Below, piece after piece: positions 1 through 7,146 of a stretch of 9,632 bases of DNA (its first letter is position 1; every line of letters starts with the position of its first letter). The DNA is from Caldifarciminota bacterium (GTDB lineage Bacteria > Hydrothermota > Hydrothermia > B15-G9 > WFZT01). The stretch covers positions 1 through 9,632 of the forward strand of contig JALSOY010000186.1 in NCBI GenBank assembly GCA_026986235.1. The letters run 5' to 3'. The notes under the pieces are model-generated. The model searched no databases. It was not told where the DNA came from and saw nothing but the letters and a program-made list of their open reading frames with translations. The position numbers and the translations under genes are program-made.

Positions 1-489
1 GAAGAGGATCCACCGGATGGGACGCGGGAACCTAAAGGAATCAGCCCACCTCATGGTCTTTTTGAACTTGAGAGACCTCACCATTTCAGGTACTTCCTGC
101 TTCAGAAGCTCCTCCGTGAAGGCACCACCTTCACGCACAACAGCGGCCACATACTCACCTTTTTTATTGGTTACGATCTTCAGGTCACTGACATCCACAC
201 CGGCTGATCGGGCAAATGAGATAGCCGCCTTTGTGGGATTACCGGCGGCATCATAGGCCACCCTTACAGGTGGTCCAACCATCTCCTTTTCCCATTCTTC
301 CTGCCTTTCTGAGACCTCCTGAACCAGGATGGCTATACGCCTCGGTGTTCCGAATGCCCTGATCCCCCTGTAATGGATACGATTTTTTTTAAAAAAGTCC
401 TCAAATTTCTGTCCCAGTTCCTTAAATGCCGGCCTCACATAGGATGGAGGTAGCTCCTCCACTCCAAGCTCAAATAATAATGGTTTCAT
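1..489 (-). CDS. glyS: Glycyl-tRNA synthetase beta subunit, N-terminal part (cut by window edge)
   Basis: Beta subunit of the bacterial alpha2beta2 glycyl-tRNA synthetase, a cytoplasmic enzyme that joins glycine to tRNA-Gly. The beta subunit mainly handles tRNA recognition. The frame starts MKPLLFELGVEELPPSYV, the standard GlyS N-terminus. It continues through GIRAFGTPRRIAILV and reaches a KTMRWADSFRFPRPIRWIL motif at the window edge. 163 codons are visible, and family members are usually about 670-700 residues, so roughly three quarters of the gene lies to the left. The ATG at 489-487 overlaps the glyQ TGA at 488-486 (ATGA), which suggests translational coupling. A GGGAG at 501-497, inside the end of glyQ, sits 7 nt upstream of the ATG. 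A T6A8 homopolymer at 383-396 lies inside the gene, but the frame is intact. Confidence 0.95.
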   Translation of the reverse strand, partial: MKPLLFELGVEELPPSYVRPAFKELGQKFEDFFKKNRIHYRGIRAFGTPRRIAILVQEVSERQEEWEKEMVGPPVRVAYDAAGNPTKAAISFARSAGVDVSDLKIVTNKKGEYVAAVVREGGAFTEELLKQEVPEMVRSLKFKKTMRWADSFRFPRPIRWILF

Positions 490-1364
490 TTTCCCTCTCC
501 CAGAAGTGGAAATCCTTTTTCTTTTCTGAGTTCTACATAGAGGGAGGCGGCCTTCCGGGCCATCCTCCTAACCCTCTGTATGTAAGTGGCCCTCTCTGAT
601 ACCGATAGGGCACCACGGGCATCGAGTATGTTAAATGTATGGGACATCTTTAAAACAAAATCGTAACCGGGGTAAAGGAGCTTCTTGTCCAGTAACCTGC
701 CCGCCTCCTCCTCGTATTTGTTAAAGAGAAAACGGTGGAATTCTACATCTGCCTCTTCGTAGTTATAAACTGAGAACTGGTATTCAAAATCTCTGTAAAC
801 TTCACCCCATGTGATACCTGGAGTCCATATGATATCAAAAATGGATTCCACACCCTGAACATACATTGCAATCCTTTCAAGTCCGTATGTTATCTCAGCG
901 GAGATCACTTCAAGGTCAATACTACCCACCTGCTGAAAGTAGGTAAACTGTGTAATTTCGAGGCCATCGAGCCAGACCTCCCAGCCGAGTCCCCAGGCAC
1001 CGAGGGTGGGTGACTCCCAATCGTCTTCAACAAACCGGATGTCGTGCTTTTCGATTTCAATTCCCAGGGCTCGAAGAGAGTTAAGGTATAAATCCTGGAC
1101 ATCAACAGGAGGTGGCTTGAGAATTACCTGAAACTGATGGTATTGCTGAACTCTATTGGGATTCTCGGCATATCTTCCGTCTTTTGGCCTCCTCGATGGT
1201 TCAACATAGGCGGTCCTCCAGGGTTCCGGCCCCAGGGCCCTGAGAAATGTCGCAGGGTTGAATGTCCCCGCCCCCACCTCTGAATTGTAGGGTTGAAGAA
1301 CGACACAGTTCTGCCTCGACCAGTAATCCTGAAGTTTTAAAATTATGTCCTGGAATGTTAACAT
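486..1364 (-). CDS. glyQ: Glycyl-tRNA synthetase alpha subunit
   Basis: Catalytic subunit of the alpha2beta2 (class II) glycyl-tRNA synthetase. It activates glycine with ATP and works with GlyS to charge tRNA-Gly. The 292 residues match the usual length and cover the whole family. The N-terminal TFQDIILKLQDYW aligns with other GlyQ proteins, so the start is right. Further blocks are QPYNSEVGAGTFNP (about 24-37), PSRRPKDGRYAENPNR (56-71), FVEDDWESPTLGAWGLGWEVW (111-131), TQFTYFQQVGS (138-148) and the motif 3-like ITYGLERIAMY (about 158-168). It is first in a glyQ-glyS operon with a 4-nt overlap. No Shine-Dalgarno sequence precedes the ATG, and a consensus promoter ends only 7 nt upstream, so the message is probably leaderless. 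There is no room for a T-box leader of the Firmicutes kind. Confidence 0.98.
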   Translation of the reverse strand: MLTFQDIILKLQDYWSRQNCVVLQPYNSEVGAGTFNPATFLRALGPEPWRTAYVEPSRRPKDGRYAENPNRVQQYHQFQVILKPPPVDVQDLYLNSLRALGIEIEKHDIRFVEDDWESPTLGAWGLGWEVWLDGLEITQFTYFQQVGSIDLEVISAEITYGLERIAMYVQGVESIFDIIWTPGITWGEVYRDFEYQFSVYNYEEADVEFHRFLFNKYEEEAGRLLDKKLLYPGYDFVLKMSHTFNILDARGALSVSERATYIQRVRRMARKAASLYVELRKEKGFPLLGEGK

Positions 1365-1371
1365 GGCTCTA

Positions 1372-1401
1372 ATTATATCTTTTCCGTTTTCAATGTGTCA
1401 A
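1372..1401 (-). promoter_or_regulatory. Consensus sigma70-type promoter of glyQS, probably giving a leaderless mRNA
   Basis: On the minus strand, a -35 TTGACA (1401-1396) and a -10 TATAAT (1377-1372) both match the sigma70 consensus exactly and are separated by 18 nt. The -10 box ends 7 nt before the glyQ ATG at 1364, so transcription should start within a base or two of the start codon. The hexamers and spacing are seen directly; the transcription start is inferred. Confidence 0.85.
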
Positions 1402-1472
1402 TCGCCCAAAAATTTTCCACTAATGGAGAGGAAGCTGTTCGGGGAATTAAAAATCTACTTCAAGGAGAAATT

Positions 1473-1500
1473 TTGACAAATGTATCCCCTTCACTATGAG
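1473..1500 (+). promoter_or_regulatory. Candidate promoter of the beta-propeller gene
   Basis: A plus-strand TTGACA at 1473-1478 is followed after 16 nt by TATGAG (1495-1500), a 4/6 match to the -10 box. It would give a leader of about 130 nt that contains an AT-rich tract (about 1503-1538) and a good Shine-Dalgarno sequence. An alternative weaker pair is TTCACT (1490-1495) with TATATA (1514-1519, 18-nt spacer). I cannot decide between them. Confidence 0.35.
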
Positions 1501-1624
1501 ACCTTTTTCATTTTATATATATTTTTTATCAAAAAAATCCAGGTTTCCCCCATGGTCGTTTTAGAAATCCAGTCAAAGTATCTATCAAACCTGCAGGATG
1601 TATTTTTCTTCCAACAACAACCAT

Positions 1625-1630
1625 AGGAGG
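1625..1630 (+). promoter_or_regulatory. Shine-Dalgarno site that fixes the propeller gene start
   Basis: AGGAGG lies 6 nt before the ATG at 1637. The same frame has an earlier ATG at 1598, but that start would add 13 polar residues ahead of the signal peptide and has no ribosome binding site. The start at 1637 gives a normal short basic n-region (MRMR) followed by a hydrophobic core. Confidence 0.85.
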
Positions 1631-1636
1631 TACAAA

Positions 1637-3871
1637 ATGAGAATGCGTTTAATGTTAATAATATTGCTGGTTTCAGAATTGGTTGCTGTTCAACCTTACT
1701 TCGTTAAGGTGTCTGATGGTAATAAGGTTGCCGTGGTTTTCCCTGGGCGTATAGGAGTTTACAAAAATTTTATAAATGCTGGTGGTGCGAGAATCCACTG
1801 GATTGGGGAGAAAGAAAACCCTCTGGTCGTTTTCAGACACGAGATGCCTGCGAAGATTCATGTATTTAGAGGAAGCTCAAAGGGAAAACACATGTGCACA
1901 TACTCTCAGATTATATTTAAAAATGTGTACAAAGGGATTCACAGGATTTTGACAGTAAAGGAGAAGGGAATAAATATTTCGTGGGTTGTCGAGCCCGGTG
2001 CCGATCCTTCTTCCATCAGATTTAAGGTTGAAAATCTCTGGAATTCTCGGGACACCATTTCATTAAAACCTTTCCCGATCTCAAATATAAAGGCATTTCA
2101 GGGGGTAAAAGAGATCAGTGTGAAGCCAGTAATGGAGAACGGAATTATCTCTTTCCGGCTAAGTAAATATGACAGATCTTCTGTACTTGTGATCGATCCT
2201 GATCTTACGACAATGGAATTTAGTTCATACATAGGCGGTCCAGGCAGTGACGGGATCTTCGACATAGTCGTTGCAAATAACCATGTTTATGTGGTTGGTA
2301 CGACGGATACCTCTTTGTTTCCCGTGACACCGGGTAGTTATGACAACACTTACAACGGAGAATTGGACATTTTTATAGCAAAGATGAGTCTTAACCTTGA
2401 TACACTTGTTGCCGCTACCTATCTGGGAGGTGATTCCTACGATTACGGATATGCAATTGATGTTAACTCATCTGGACAAATCATTGTAACGGGAGTAACT
2501 TATTCTGCCAATTTCCCGGTACATAACGGGGTATTTCCTCTCTATGCGGATAGTGGAGATGCTTATGTCGCAATACTCTCTGGGGATCTGGATTCACTTA
2601 TTGCATCAACATATTTTGGTGGTAGTTTTATTGACCAGGCAAATGATATCACCGTAAAGAACGATTCTATCTTTATATGTGGGACGACATACTCACCCGA
2701 TCTACCTGCTGCGGGTAATCCTCTGTCAGGTGCATACTCAGGGTATGGAGATGGATTTATCGCAGTTTTTTTACCAGACCTTTCAGATCTCATCGTAAGC
2801 ACATACCTTGGAGGGAGTGATGAAGATGCACTGAATGGAATATCAATTGATAGCGTAACAAATTCTGTTTATGTAGCCGGATATTCGATGTCAACTGACA
2901 TGCCAGTAACCAGTGGCGCATACGATGTAACAAACAGTGGGCACGATGGTTATGTGGGAAACTTATCCACTGACCTTTCGTATTTGCTTGCCGGTACATT
3001 TATAGGAAACCTTTACGGAAGTGAGATGCCGCCCACTGAGGCCAAAACCGTTGCATATTTAAGCTATCCCGAATTTCCAGATTTTAATGCCGTTGCTGTT
3101 GGCGGATTCACAAGTGCCAGGTTCCCACTTGTCAACCCTTTTGACTCTCTGATGAATGGATTTCAGGAGGGATTTGTCTCTATATTCACACCGGGTCTTG
3201 ATTCTCTTTTAGGATCGTCGCTTGTGGGAGGATTGGGAATGGAGTCAGTAAACGACATAAAAAGAGGTCTGTCCCTGAATCCATCATTGGTATTGGTGGG
3301 AGAAACTGATTCCTCTATGATGCCCGGTGCAACGGGTGCAGTTCCATTTGACAGCAGTTTTAACGGTGCCCGGGATGCATTTGTGTATGTAATCGTATGG
3401 AGTAGAGATAGTCTAACTCCCATAGGATTTACCTATTATGGAGGAAGTGACTTTGATGGAGGCTCAGGTGTGTTTGTTAAAGATTCACTTATATTTGTTG
3501 TAGGTGGCTCTGAATCCTCTGATCTCCCGATACTTGGGGGATTTGACGCTTCATTTGGAGGCATTCAGGATGGATATGTAACGGCTTTCAACCACGAGGT
3601 CTCACCTGCTACAGATTTATCTGAGAGGAGGCGGGTCTCAAGGTACATAAGTATCCTGAAAAATGATAGAGTGGAATTTACTGTAGAAGAAACCGGATAT
3701 GTGGGAATAGAGGTTTTTGATGCCACAGGGAGGAGAGTATTTCGTAGATCTTTTGGCATTACTCCTCCGGGGACCTATGTAGTGAGAATCAAGGGTATGA
3801 AGTCAGGAGTGGGATTTTTGAAGTTAAGAATAGGAGACGAGGTGAGGGTTATAAAGATTTTGAAGTACTGA
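1637..3871 (+). CDS. Secreted seven-bladed beta-propeller (SBBP-repeat) protein with a FlgD/Por-like C-terminal domain
   Basis: 744 residues from the ATG chosen by its AGGAGG. Residues 1-20 look like a signal peptide (MRMR, then LMLIILLVSELVAV). Residues about 21-195 resemble the domain often found before SBBP repeats, ending VEPGADPSSIRFKV and then SSVLVIDPDLT. Seven repeats follow, each beginning with a YxGG-like motif, at residues 198, 262, 326, 390, 455, 529 and 600. Each carries a G-TxSxxxP strand and most a (D/G)(G/A)(F/Y) strand. The first four are 64-65 residues long. Blade 5 has FIGN in place of YxGG and is longer. Seven repeats imply one closed propeller. About 678-744 is a beta-sandwich of the FlgD-Ig or T9SS sorting type (VFDATGRRVFRRSFG, PPGTYVVRI, ending KILKY). 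This suggests export to the cell surface or medium. No catalytic motif is visible, so the role is unknown; binding or adhesion is a guess. The neighbouring downstream regulator may control it. Confidence 0.9.
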   Translation: MRMRLMLIILLVSELVAVQPYFVKVSDGNKVAVVFPGRIGVYKNFINAGGARIHWIGEKENPLVVFRHEMPAKIHVFRGSSKGKHMCTYSQIIFKNVYKGIHRILTVKEKGINISWVVEPGADPSSIRFKVENLWNSRDTISLKPFPISNIKAFQGVKEISVKPVMENGIISFRLSKYDRSSVLVIDPDLTTMEFSSYIGGPGSDGIFDIVVANNHVYVVGTTDTSLFPVTPGSYDNTYNGELDIFIAKMSLNLDTLVAATYLGGDSYDYGYAIDVNSSGQIIVTGVTYSANFPVHNGVFPLYADSGDAYVAILSGDLDSLIASTYFGGSFIDQANDITVKNDSIFICGTTYSPDLPAAGNPLSGAYSGYGDGFIAVFLPDLSDLIVSTYLGGSDEDALNGISIDSVTNSVYVAGYSMSTDMPVTSGAYDVTNSGHDGYVGNLSTDLSYLLAGTFIGNLYGSEMPPTEAKTVAYLSYPEFPDFNAVAVGGFTSARFPLVNPFDSLMNGFQEGFVSIFTPGLDSLLGSSLVGGLGMESVNDIKRGLSLNPSLVLVGETDSSMMPGATGAVPFDSSFNGARDAFVYVIVWSRDSLTPIGFTYYGGSDFDGGSGVFVKDSLIFVVGGSESSDLPILGGFDASFGGIQDGYVTAFNHEVSPATDLSERRRVSRYISILKNDRVEFTVEETGYVGIEVFDATGRRVFRRSFGITPPGTYVVRIKGMKSGVGFLKLRIGDEVRVIKILKY

Positions 3872-3890
3872 GGTCTCTCCCTGAAAATAG

Positions 3891-3915
3891 GGGGCGTGGC
3901 CTCCGGCCACGCCCC
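3891..3915. terminator. Perfect 11-bp GC-rich hairpin after the propeller gene (terminator or dispersed palindrome)
   Basis: The arms GGGGCGTGGCC (3891-3901) and GGCCACGCCCC (3905-3915) pair perfectly around a 3-nt loop, 19 nt past the stop codon. No T-tract follows (the next bases are TGCCCAAACTAAA), so it is not a textbook intrinsic terminator. It could stop transcription weakly, protect the mRNA 3' end, or be a REP-like repeat. A competing CCCT/AGGG pair (3879-3882 with 3889-3892) overlaps its left side. Confidence 0.5.
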
Positions 3916-3931
3916 TGCCCAAACTAAATAT

Positions 3932-3961
3932 TTGACTTCCGGTGATATTTTAATCTAAAAT
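3932..3961 (+). promoter_or_regulatory. Promoter of the ATPase/BTAD regulator, very short or absent leader
   Basis: TTGACT (3932-3937, 5/6) and TAAAAT (3956-3961, 5/6) are 18 nt apart, the same spacing as at glyQ. The -10 ends 10 nt before the ATG at 3972, so the leader would be only about 3-4 nt. No Shine-Dalgarno sequence is present, and an in-frame stop at 3951 leaves no better start upstream. Confidence 0.6.
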
Positions 3962-3971
3962 TTCATCGGTT

Positions 3972-6900
3972 ATGATTCTTTTTAGAACCAAAGAAATTGC
4001 CACTATTTCAAAAATTCTATTATCCCCCAACCAGAACATAATCCACATAACAGGACGGCATGGAACTGGGAAAACCCACCTTATGAAGGAAGTTTACAAA
4101 AGGGTAAAAAATAGAACTTTCTCTTTCTGGTTTATCAAAAATTTTGACCCGGTGAGTTTTTTCAAACTTTTCGTTGTTAACTATCCACAATTTTCTCCGC
4201 TCTTCCTGAAAACCTTTGGCCAGGAAGAAATTGATAGTCTTATTGGATATGTTCCGGAATTATCTCACATCCTTCACCTCGAGCGTGCATTCCGTTATTC
4301 GATAAATTCTGAATTCCTGGTGTTTAAATTCTTAAAAGGGCTGGTAAAAATTCGACCAGTAGCAATCTTCATAGACGATATAGAGCTAAATCACCCTGTT
4401 TTAGAGGAACTGTTGGTGAGGTTTAAAAATGCCCCTGTATCCTTCGTTATCTCAGAATCCGGTTCGTCACTTTTCAAGATAAAATTTAGTAAATCGTTTA
4501 ACCTGAAGAATTTATCAATTGAGGAAACAAAAAAATTTTTGAAGTTTCACGGAGTTAGGTCCGGTATTGAGGAGATCTATGAAGTCACACGGGGAAATCC
4601 TCTGAAGTTGAATCTCTTTGTAAAAAGTCTGAGGACAAGGAGTGGTTCTATAAAGGAGATCACATGCGATATCCTTGAACATGGATTTAACGAGTTTGAC
4701 CTTCTTCAGAAAAGGGTTCTCTCCCTTCTTTTATTGCTGGAAAAACCTCTTTCGAGTGGGGTGATTGAATATTTTCTGCCGGGACACTCAAAAGCCGCCT
4801 CCTCTCTCGTGGATCTTGAAGTTCTCGGTAAGGACCCCAACGGAAATTTCGTAATTTCCCATAATAAATGGAAAGATTGTATTGGCAGGTCGGTAAGGAT
4901 TATCACCGGGAAGCTGAGACGAAAAATAGTTGAAAAAGTTTTAGATAGGAAGGATCTATGGTTTCTTGTCAGTGAAAAATTCCTCGACACAATTAGTTCA
5001 ATTTTGAGTGACGGGTATGATAAAGATTTTCACGAGTTTTTGAACTTTCTTTACAGAAGATTTAAGGAGGAAAAGAATTTTAAGGCACTGGCAAAAGTGC
5101 TTAGGATTATAAGCAGTGACCCGGAAAAAGACTTGCTCCTATACCAGTATGGGAGACTGCTTGTGGATCTTGGGAAGATAAATGAAGCAGAAAAAATAAT
5201 TGATAGAATACCGAACAGAACTTTGCGTATCCGAATTATGGGAAAGCTCGCTGTCTATTTCACATTAAACAACCGAATAAAAGAGGCAGAACTGGTGGTG
5301 AAAAGAATGAAACATTGGGCAGGAGAAAGGTTTGAGAAAGATTACTGCAGGTATATTGAACTTTCCTGCAAAAGCCTCACTGGTAGCGTAAGTGGGAAGG
5401 AGATTCTTAAAGAATACGAAACTCTTATTAAAGAAACACCCTTTGAGGAGCTTAAAATCATGGCCGCCGAGGCTATGCTGGGGCGTAAAATGTGTCTCAA
5501 CGGCTGGAAAGAGGTTGTTGATGGGTATAAAAACAACGAATTCTATAGAAATAGTGGGAATATCCTTCTCTGTGTAGTAAATTCCTCGGCATACACGGGT
5601 GACTTTGAGACTGGTAAGGAAGCCTTGAATAGATTCGAAAATGATTTTTTACATAGAACTTCTCCACTTGAATTTACTAATTATCTCGGGGTAAAGACAA
5701 TTTTCTCCTTTGCCCGGGGTAATTTTGAGGAATATAGAGAGAGTTTGAATCATTTCAGCGAAGTGGCAGGTATCTATGGCAACAAACTCTATGAACAGGA
5801 AATAAGGAAAGCGAAGCTGGATTTTTTCAGAGAAAATGGGGATTTAAAGAGTTTTGAAGAGGTTTTAAAGGGAGAGTGGATTGAACTTGGATGTTATCCA
5901 TCCGGATGGCATGAACGGTTTTTAAAGGTAAACCAGGCCTGGCTCCTGGCTCACAGGAACAGAATCAGCGAAGCTGATTCAATAGTCAAAGAGATCTGGC
6001 CCTTCGCGAATCCCGACGGTATGGATGTTTATAGCATATTCAATCTCTATAGGTTAAGAGGTTTATTGGAGTACAAAAAGGGGAACAGAGGAGCGGCAGA
6101 AAAGATCTGGTCAGAGGGATTGGAAAAAATGGAAAAATGGAAGCTTAAAACCTTTGTGCTGCTCTTTTATAGATACCTTGCGAATTTCAGGAGGAAGAGC
6201 TTGTTAAAGAGAATGTGGAGAGAGCTTGTCCTGGAGCTTAATGTGCCCGGATGGTATGACGATAAAGATGAGAGGAGGGAGATTTTTTTGAGGGAAAAGG
6301 GAAAGATAGAACTTTTTACACTTGGCGGCTTTAAGGTAAGGGTACCATGGAGGTCGGGAGAAATTGAGGAGAACGGAATAAGGTACAAAAAGGCACTGGA
6401 AGTTTTAGGCTTACTTGTGGCAAAAGGCAGAGAAGGTATGAGAAGGGAAGAGCTGCTCGTGAAAATATGGCCTGAGTCCCACACTACCAATCCCCTTGAC
6501 ATCGCCATTAGTAATTTAAAGAGTATTGTGTGGAAAAATTTTACAATAACAGAGAGGGGGAATCTGCGGTTGAACGACGAATTCGTTAAAGTTGATGCAT
6601 GGATGTTTGAAAATCTTGCCAGGAAGGGGATTGAAGAACCTGATATAGACGAGTCTTTGCACATTCTTGAGGAAGCGATTGGTCTTTATAAAGGCAGGTT
6701 TATGCCACATTCACAGATTCTGGATGTAGAAATTTACCGGGATTATCTTCAGAATTTACACAGGGAAGCGATTTTGAAGCTCGGAAAAATATGGCTCATA
6801 AAGAACGAAGGTACAAAAGTGGTACTCAGTGCTTACGAGATAATCAAGGAAGACCATCTGGATGAGGAGGCTAATTTGCTTCTTGCTCGAGGGTATTTTA

Positions 6901-7025
6901 TGATGGGGAAAAGAGGCTTCGCATTGAGGTTTTTGAGGAGGTTTCGGGAAGTCTACAGGAGGGAACTGGAAATGGATGTGCCTGCTAAGGTACTGAGGTA
7001 CATGGAATTTCTTGAAGGACAGTGA
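3972..7025 (+). CDS. Large STAND-type ATPase/TPR transcriptional regulator with C-terminal winged helix and BTAD
   Basis: 1017 residues, no signal peptide, predicted cytoplasmic. An N-terminal P-loop NTPase has Walker A GRHGTGKT (28-35), Walker B VAIFIDD (D135, D136) and a GNPL motif (208-211) like those of AAA_16/STAND ATPases. About 375-760 is helical with TPR-like units (for example YGRLLVDLGKINEAEKII). The output end has an OmpR/SARP-like winged helix from about 779 (IELFTLGGFKVRV, GMRREELLVKIWPES, AISNLKSIV) and a bacterial transcriptional activation domain from about 875 to the end (DAWMFENLA, ALRFLRRFREVYRRELEMDVPA). In AfsR/SARP proteins the DNA-binding and BTAD part is N-terminal; here it is C-terminal, as in MalT-like layouts. 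By family analogy it would bind a ligand through the TPRs, switch with ATP, oligomerise and activate transcription. The ligand and targets are unknown. The propeller gene upstream is a candidate target. The only plausible start is 3972; it has no Shine-Dalgarno site. Confidence 0.88.
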   Translation: MILFRTKEIATISKILLSPNQNIIHITGRHGTGKTHLMKEVYKRVKNRTFSFWFIKNFDPVSFFKLFVVNYPQFSPLFLKTFGQEEIDSLIGYVPELSHILHLERAFRYSINSEFLVFKFLKGLVKIRPVAIFIDDIELNHPVLEELLVRFKNAPVSFVISESGSSLFKIKFSKSFNLKNLSIEETKKFLKFHGVRSGIEEIYEVTRGNPLKLNLFVKSLRTRSGSIKEITCDILEHGFNEFDLLQKRVLSLLLLLEKPLSSGVIEYFLPGHSKAASSLVDLEVLGKDPNGNFVISHNKWKDCIGRSVRIITGKLRRKIVEKVLDRKDLWFLVSEKFLDTISSILSDGYDKDFHEFLNFLYRRFKEEKNFKALAKVLRIISSDPEKDLLLYQYGRLLVDLGKINEAEKIIDRIPNRTLRIRIMGKLAVYFTLNNRIKEAELVVKRMKHWAGERFEKDYCRYIELSCKSLTGSVSGKEILKEYETLIKETPFEELKIMAAEAMLGRKMCLNGWKEVVDGYKNNEFYRNSGNILLCVVNSSAYTGDFETGKEALNRFENDFLHRTSPLEFTNYLGVKTIFSFARGNFEEYRESLNHFSEVAGIYGNKLYEQEIRKAKLDFFRENGDLKSFEEVLKGEWIELGCYPSGWHERFLKVNQAWLLAHRNRISEADSIVKEIWPFANPDGMDVYSIFNLYRLRGLLEYKKGNRGAAEKIWSEGLEKMEKWKLKTFVLLFYRYLANFRRKSLLKRMWRELVLELNVPGWYDDKDERREIFLREKGKIELFTLGGFKVRVPWRSGEIEENGIRYKKALEVLGLLVAKGREGMRREELLVKIWPESHTTNPLDIAISNLKSIVWKNFTITERGNLRLNDEFVKVDAWMFENLARKGIEEPDIDESLHILEEAIGLYKGRFMPHSQILDVEIYRDYLQNLHREAILKLGKIWLIKNEGTKVVLSAYEIIKEDHLDEEANLLLARGYFMMGKRGFALRFLRRFREVYRRELEMDVPAKVLRYMEFLEGQ

Positions 7026-7096
7026 TAGGAGGGGATTTTTCAAGACAAAGATCCCCCTCGCAAGAAGGGGGACAAACGGGGATATTTACCGCTTGA

Positions 7097-7130
7097 TTTT
7101 CAATTCCCCCTCATCAGGGGGAATTGAAAA
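7097..7130. terminator. Perfect 15-bp hairpin between convergent genes, possible bidirectional terminator
   Basis: Two perfect 15-nt arms surround a CATC loop. The position between the regulator (plus) and gyaR (minus) suits a shared transcription stop, and the A/T-rich outer ends (TTTTCAATT and AATTGAAAA) can act as partial A- and U-tracts. No separate U-run follows the stem on either strand, so termination is inferred. Confidence 0.55.
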
Positions 7131-7146
7131 AGCCCCACGAAGGGGG
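7127..7146 (-). terminator. Possible small intrinsic terminator of gyaR
   Basis: Read on the minus strand, about 18 nt past the gyaR stop, a CCCC/GGGG stem with a CTTCGT loop is followed by CTTTTTC (five U in RNA, 7131-7127). The geometry is terminator-like but the stem is only 4 bp. The U-run is also part of the 15-bp hairpin just downstream, so the two structures may act together. Confidence 0.35.

Larger units (their letters stand above)
7031..7146. repeat. Cluster of palindromes with a shared CCCCCT/AGGGGG core in the convergent junction
   Basis: Between the convergent stops at 7025 and 7164 are three related modules. TCCCCCT/AGGGGGA occurs at 7052-7058 and 7066-7072. TTTTCAATTCCCCCT/AGGGGGAATTGAAAA occurs at 7097-7111 and 7116-7130. 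A CCCC/GGGG pair lies at 7133-7136 and 7142-7146. GGGGAT also appears as a direct repeat (7031-7036 and 7078-7083) and can pair with ATCCCC at 7051-7056. This resembles the REP- or MITE-like intergenic elements with C-run/G-run palindromes seen in many bacteria. No reading frame here looks real. Confidence 0.6.

Noticed and set aside
17..256. 79-codon plus-strand open frame at the left edge
   Set aside because: It is antisense to glyS, which is clearly the coding strand.
383..396. T6A8 run in glyS as a programmed frameshift site
   Set aside because: The zero frame gives a normal GlyS sequence on both sides, and nothing suggests a useful product in another frame.
1423..1476. A 17-codon plus-strand reading frame (MERKLFGELKIYFKEKF)
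   Set aside because: It has no Shine-Dalgarno site, lies just upstream of the glyQ promoter in the divergent intergenic region, and resembles nothing I know.
1365..1480. A T-box riboswitch upstream of glyQ
   Set aside because: The promoter ends 7 nt before the ATG, so no leader exists to hold one, and no T-box consensus or specifier stem was seen.
1598..1636. ATG at 1598 as the start of the propeller protein
   Set aside because: It adds a polar stretch (YFSSNNNHRRYK) before the signal peptide and lacks a ribosome binding site, while AGGAGG precedes the ATG at 1637.
6167..6664. 165-codon minus-strand open frame inside the regulator gene
   Set aside because: It is antisense to the winged-helix/BTAD coding region, has a low-complexity Ser/Leu/Phe-rich translation and lacks a supported start; it is a shadow of the real gene.
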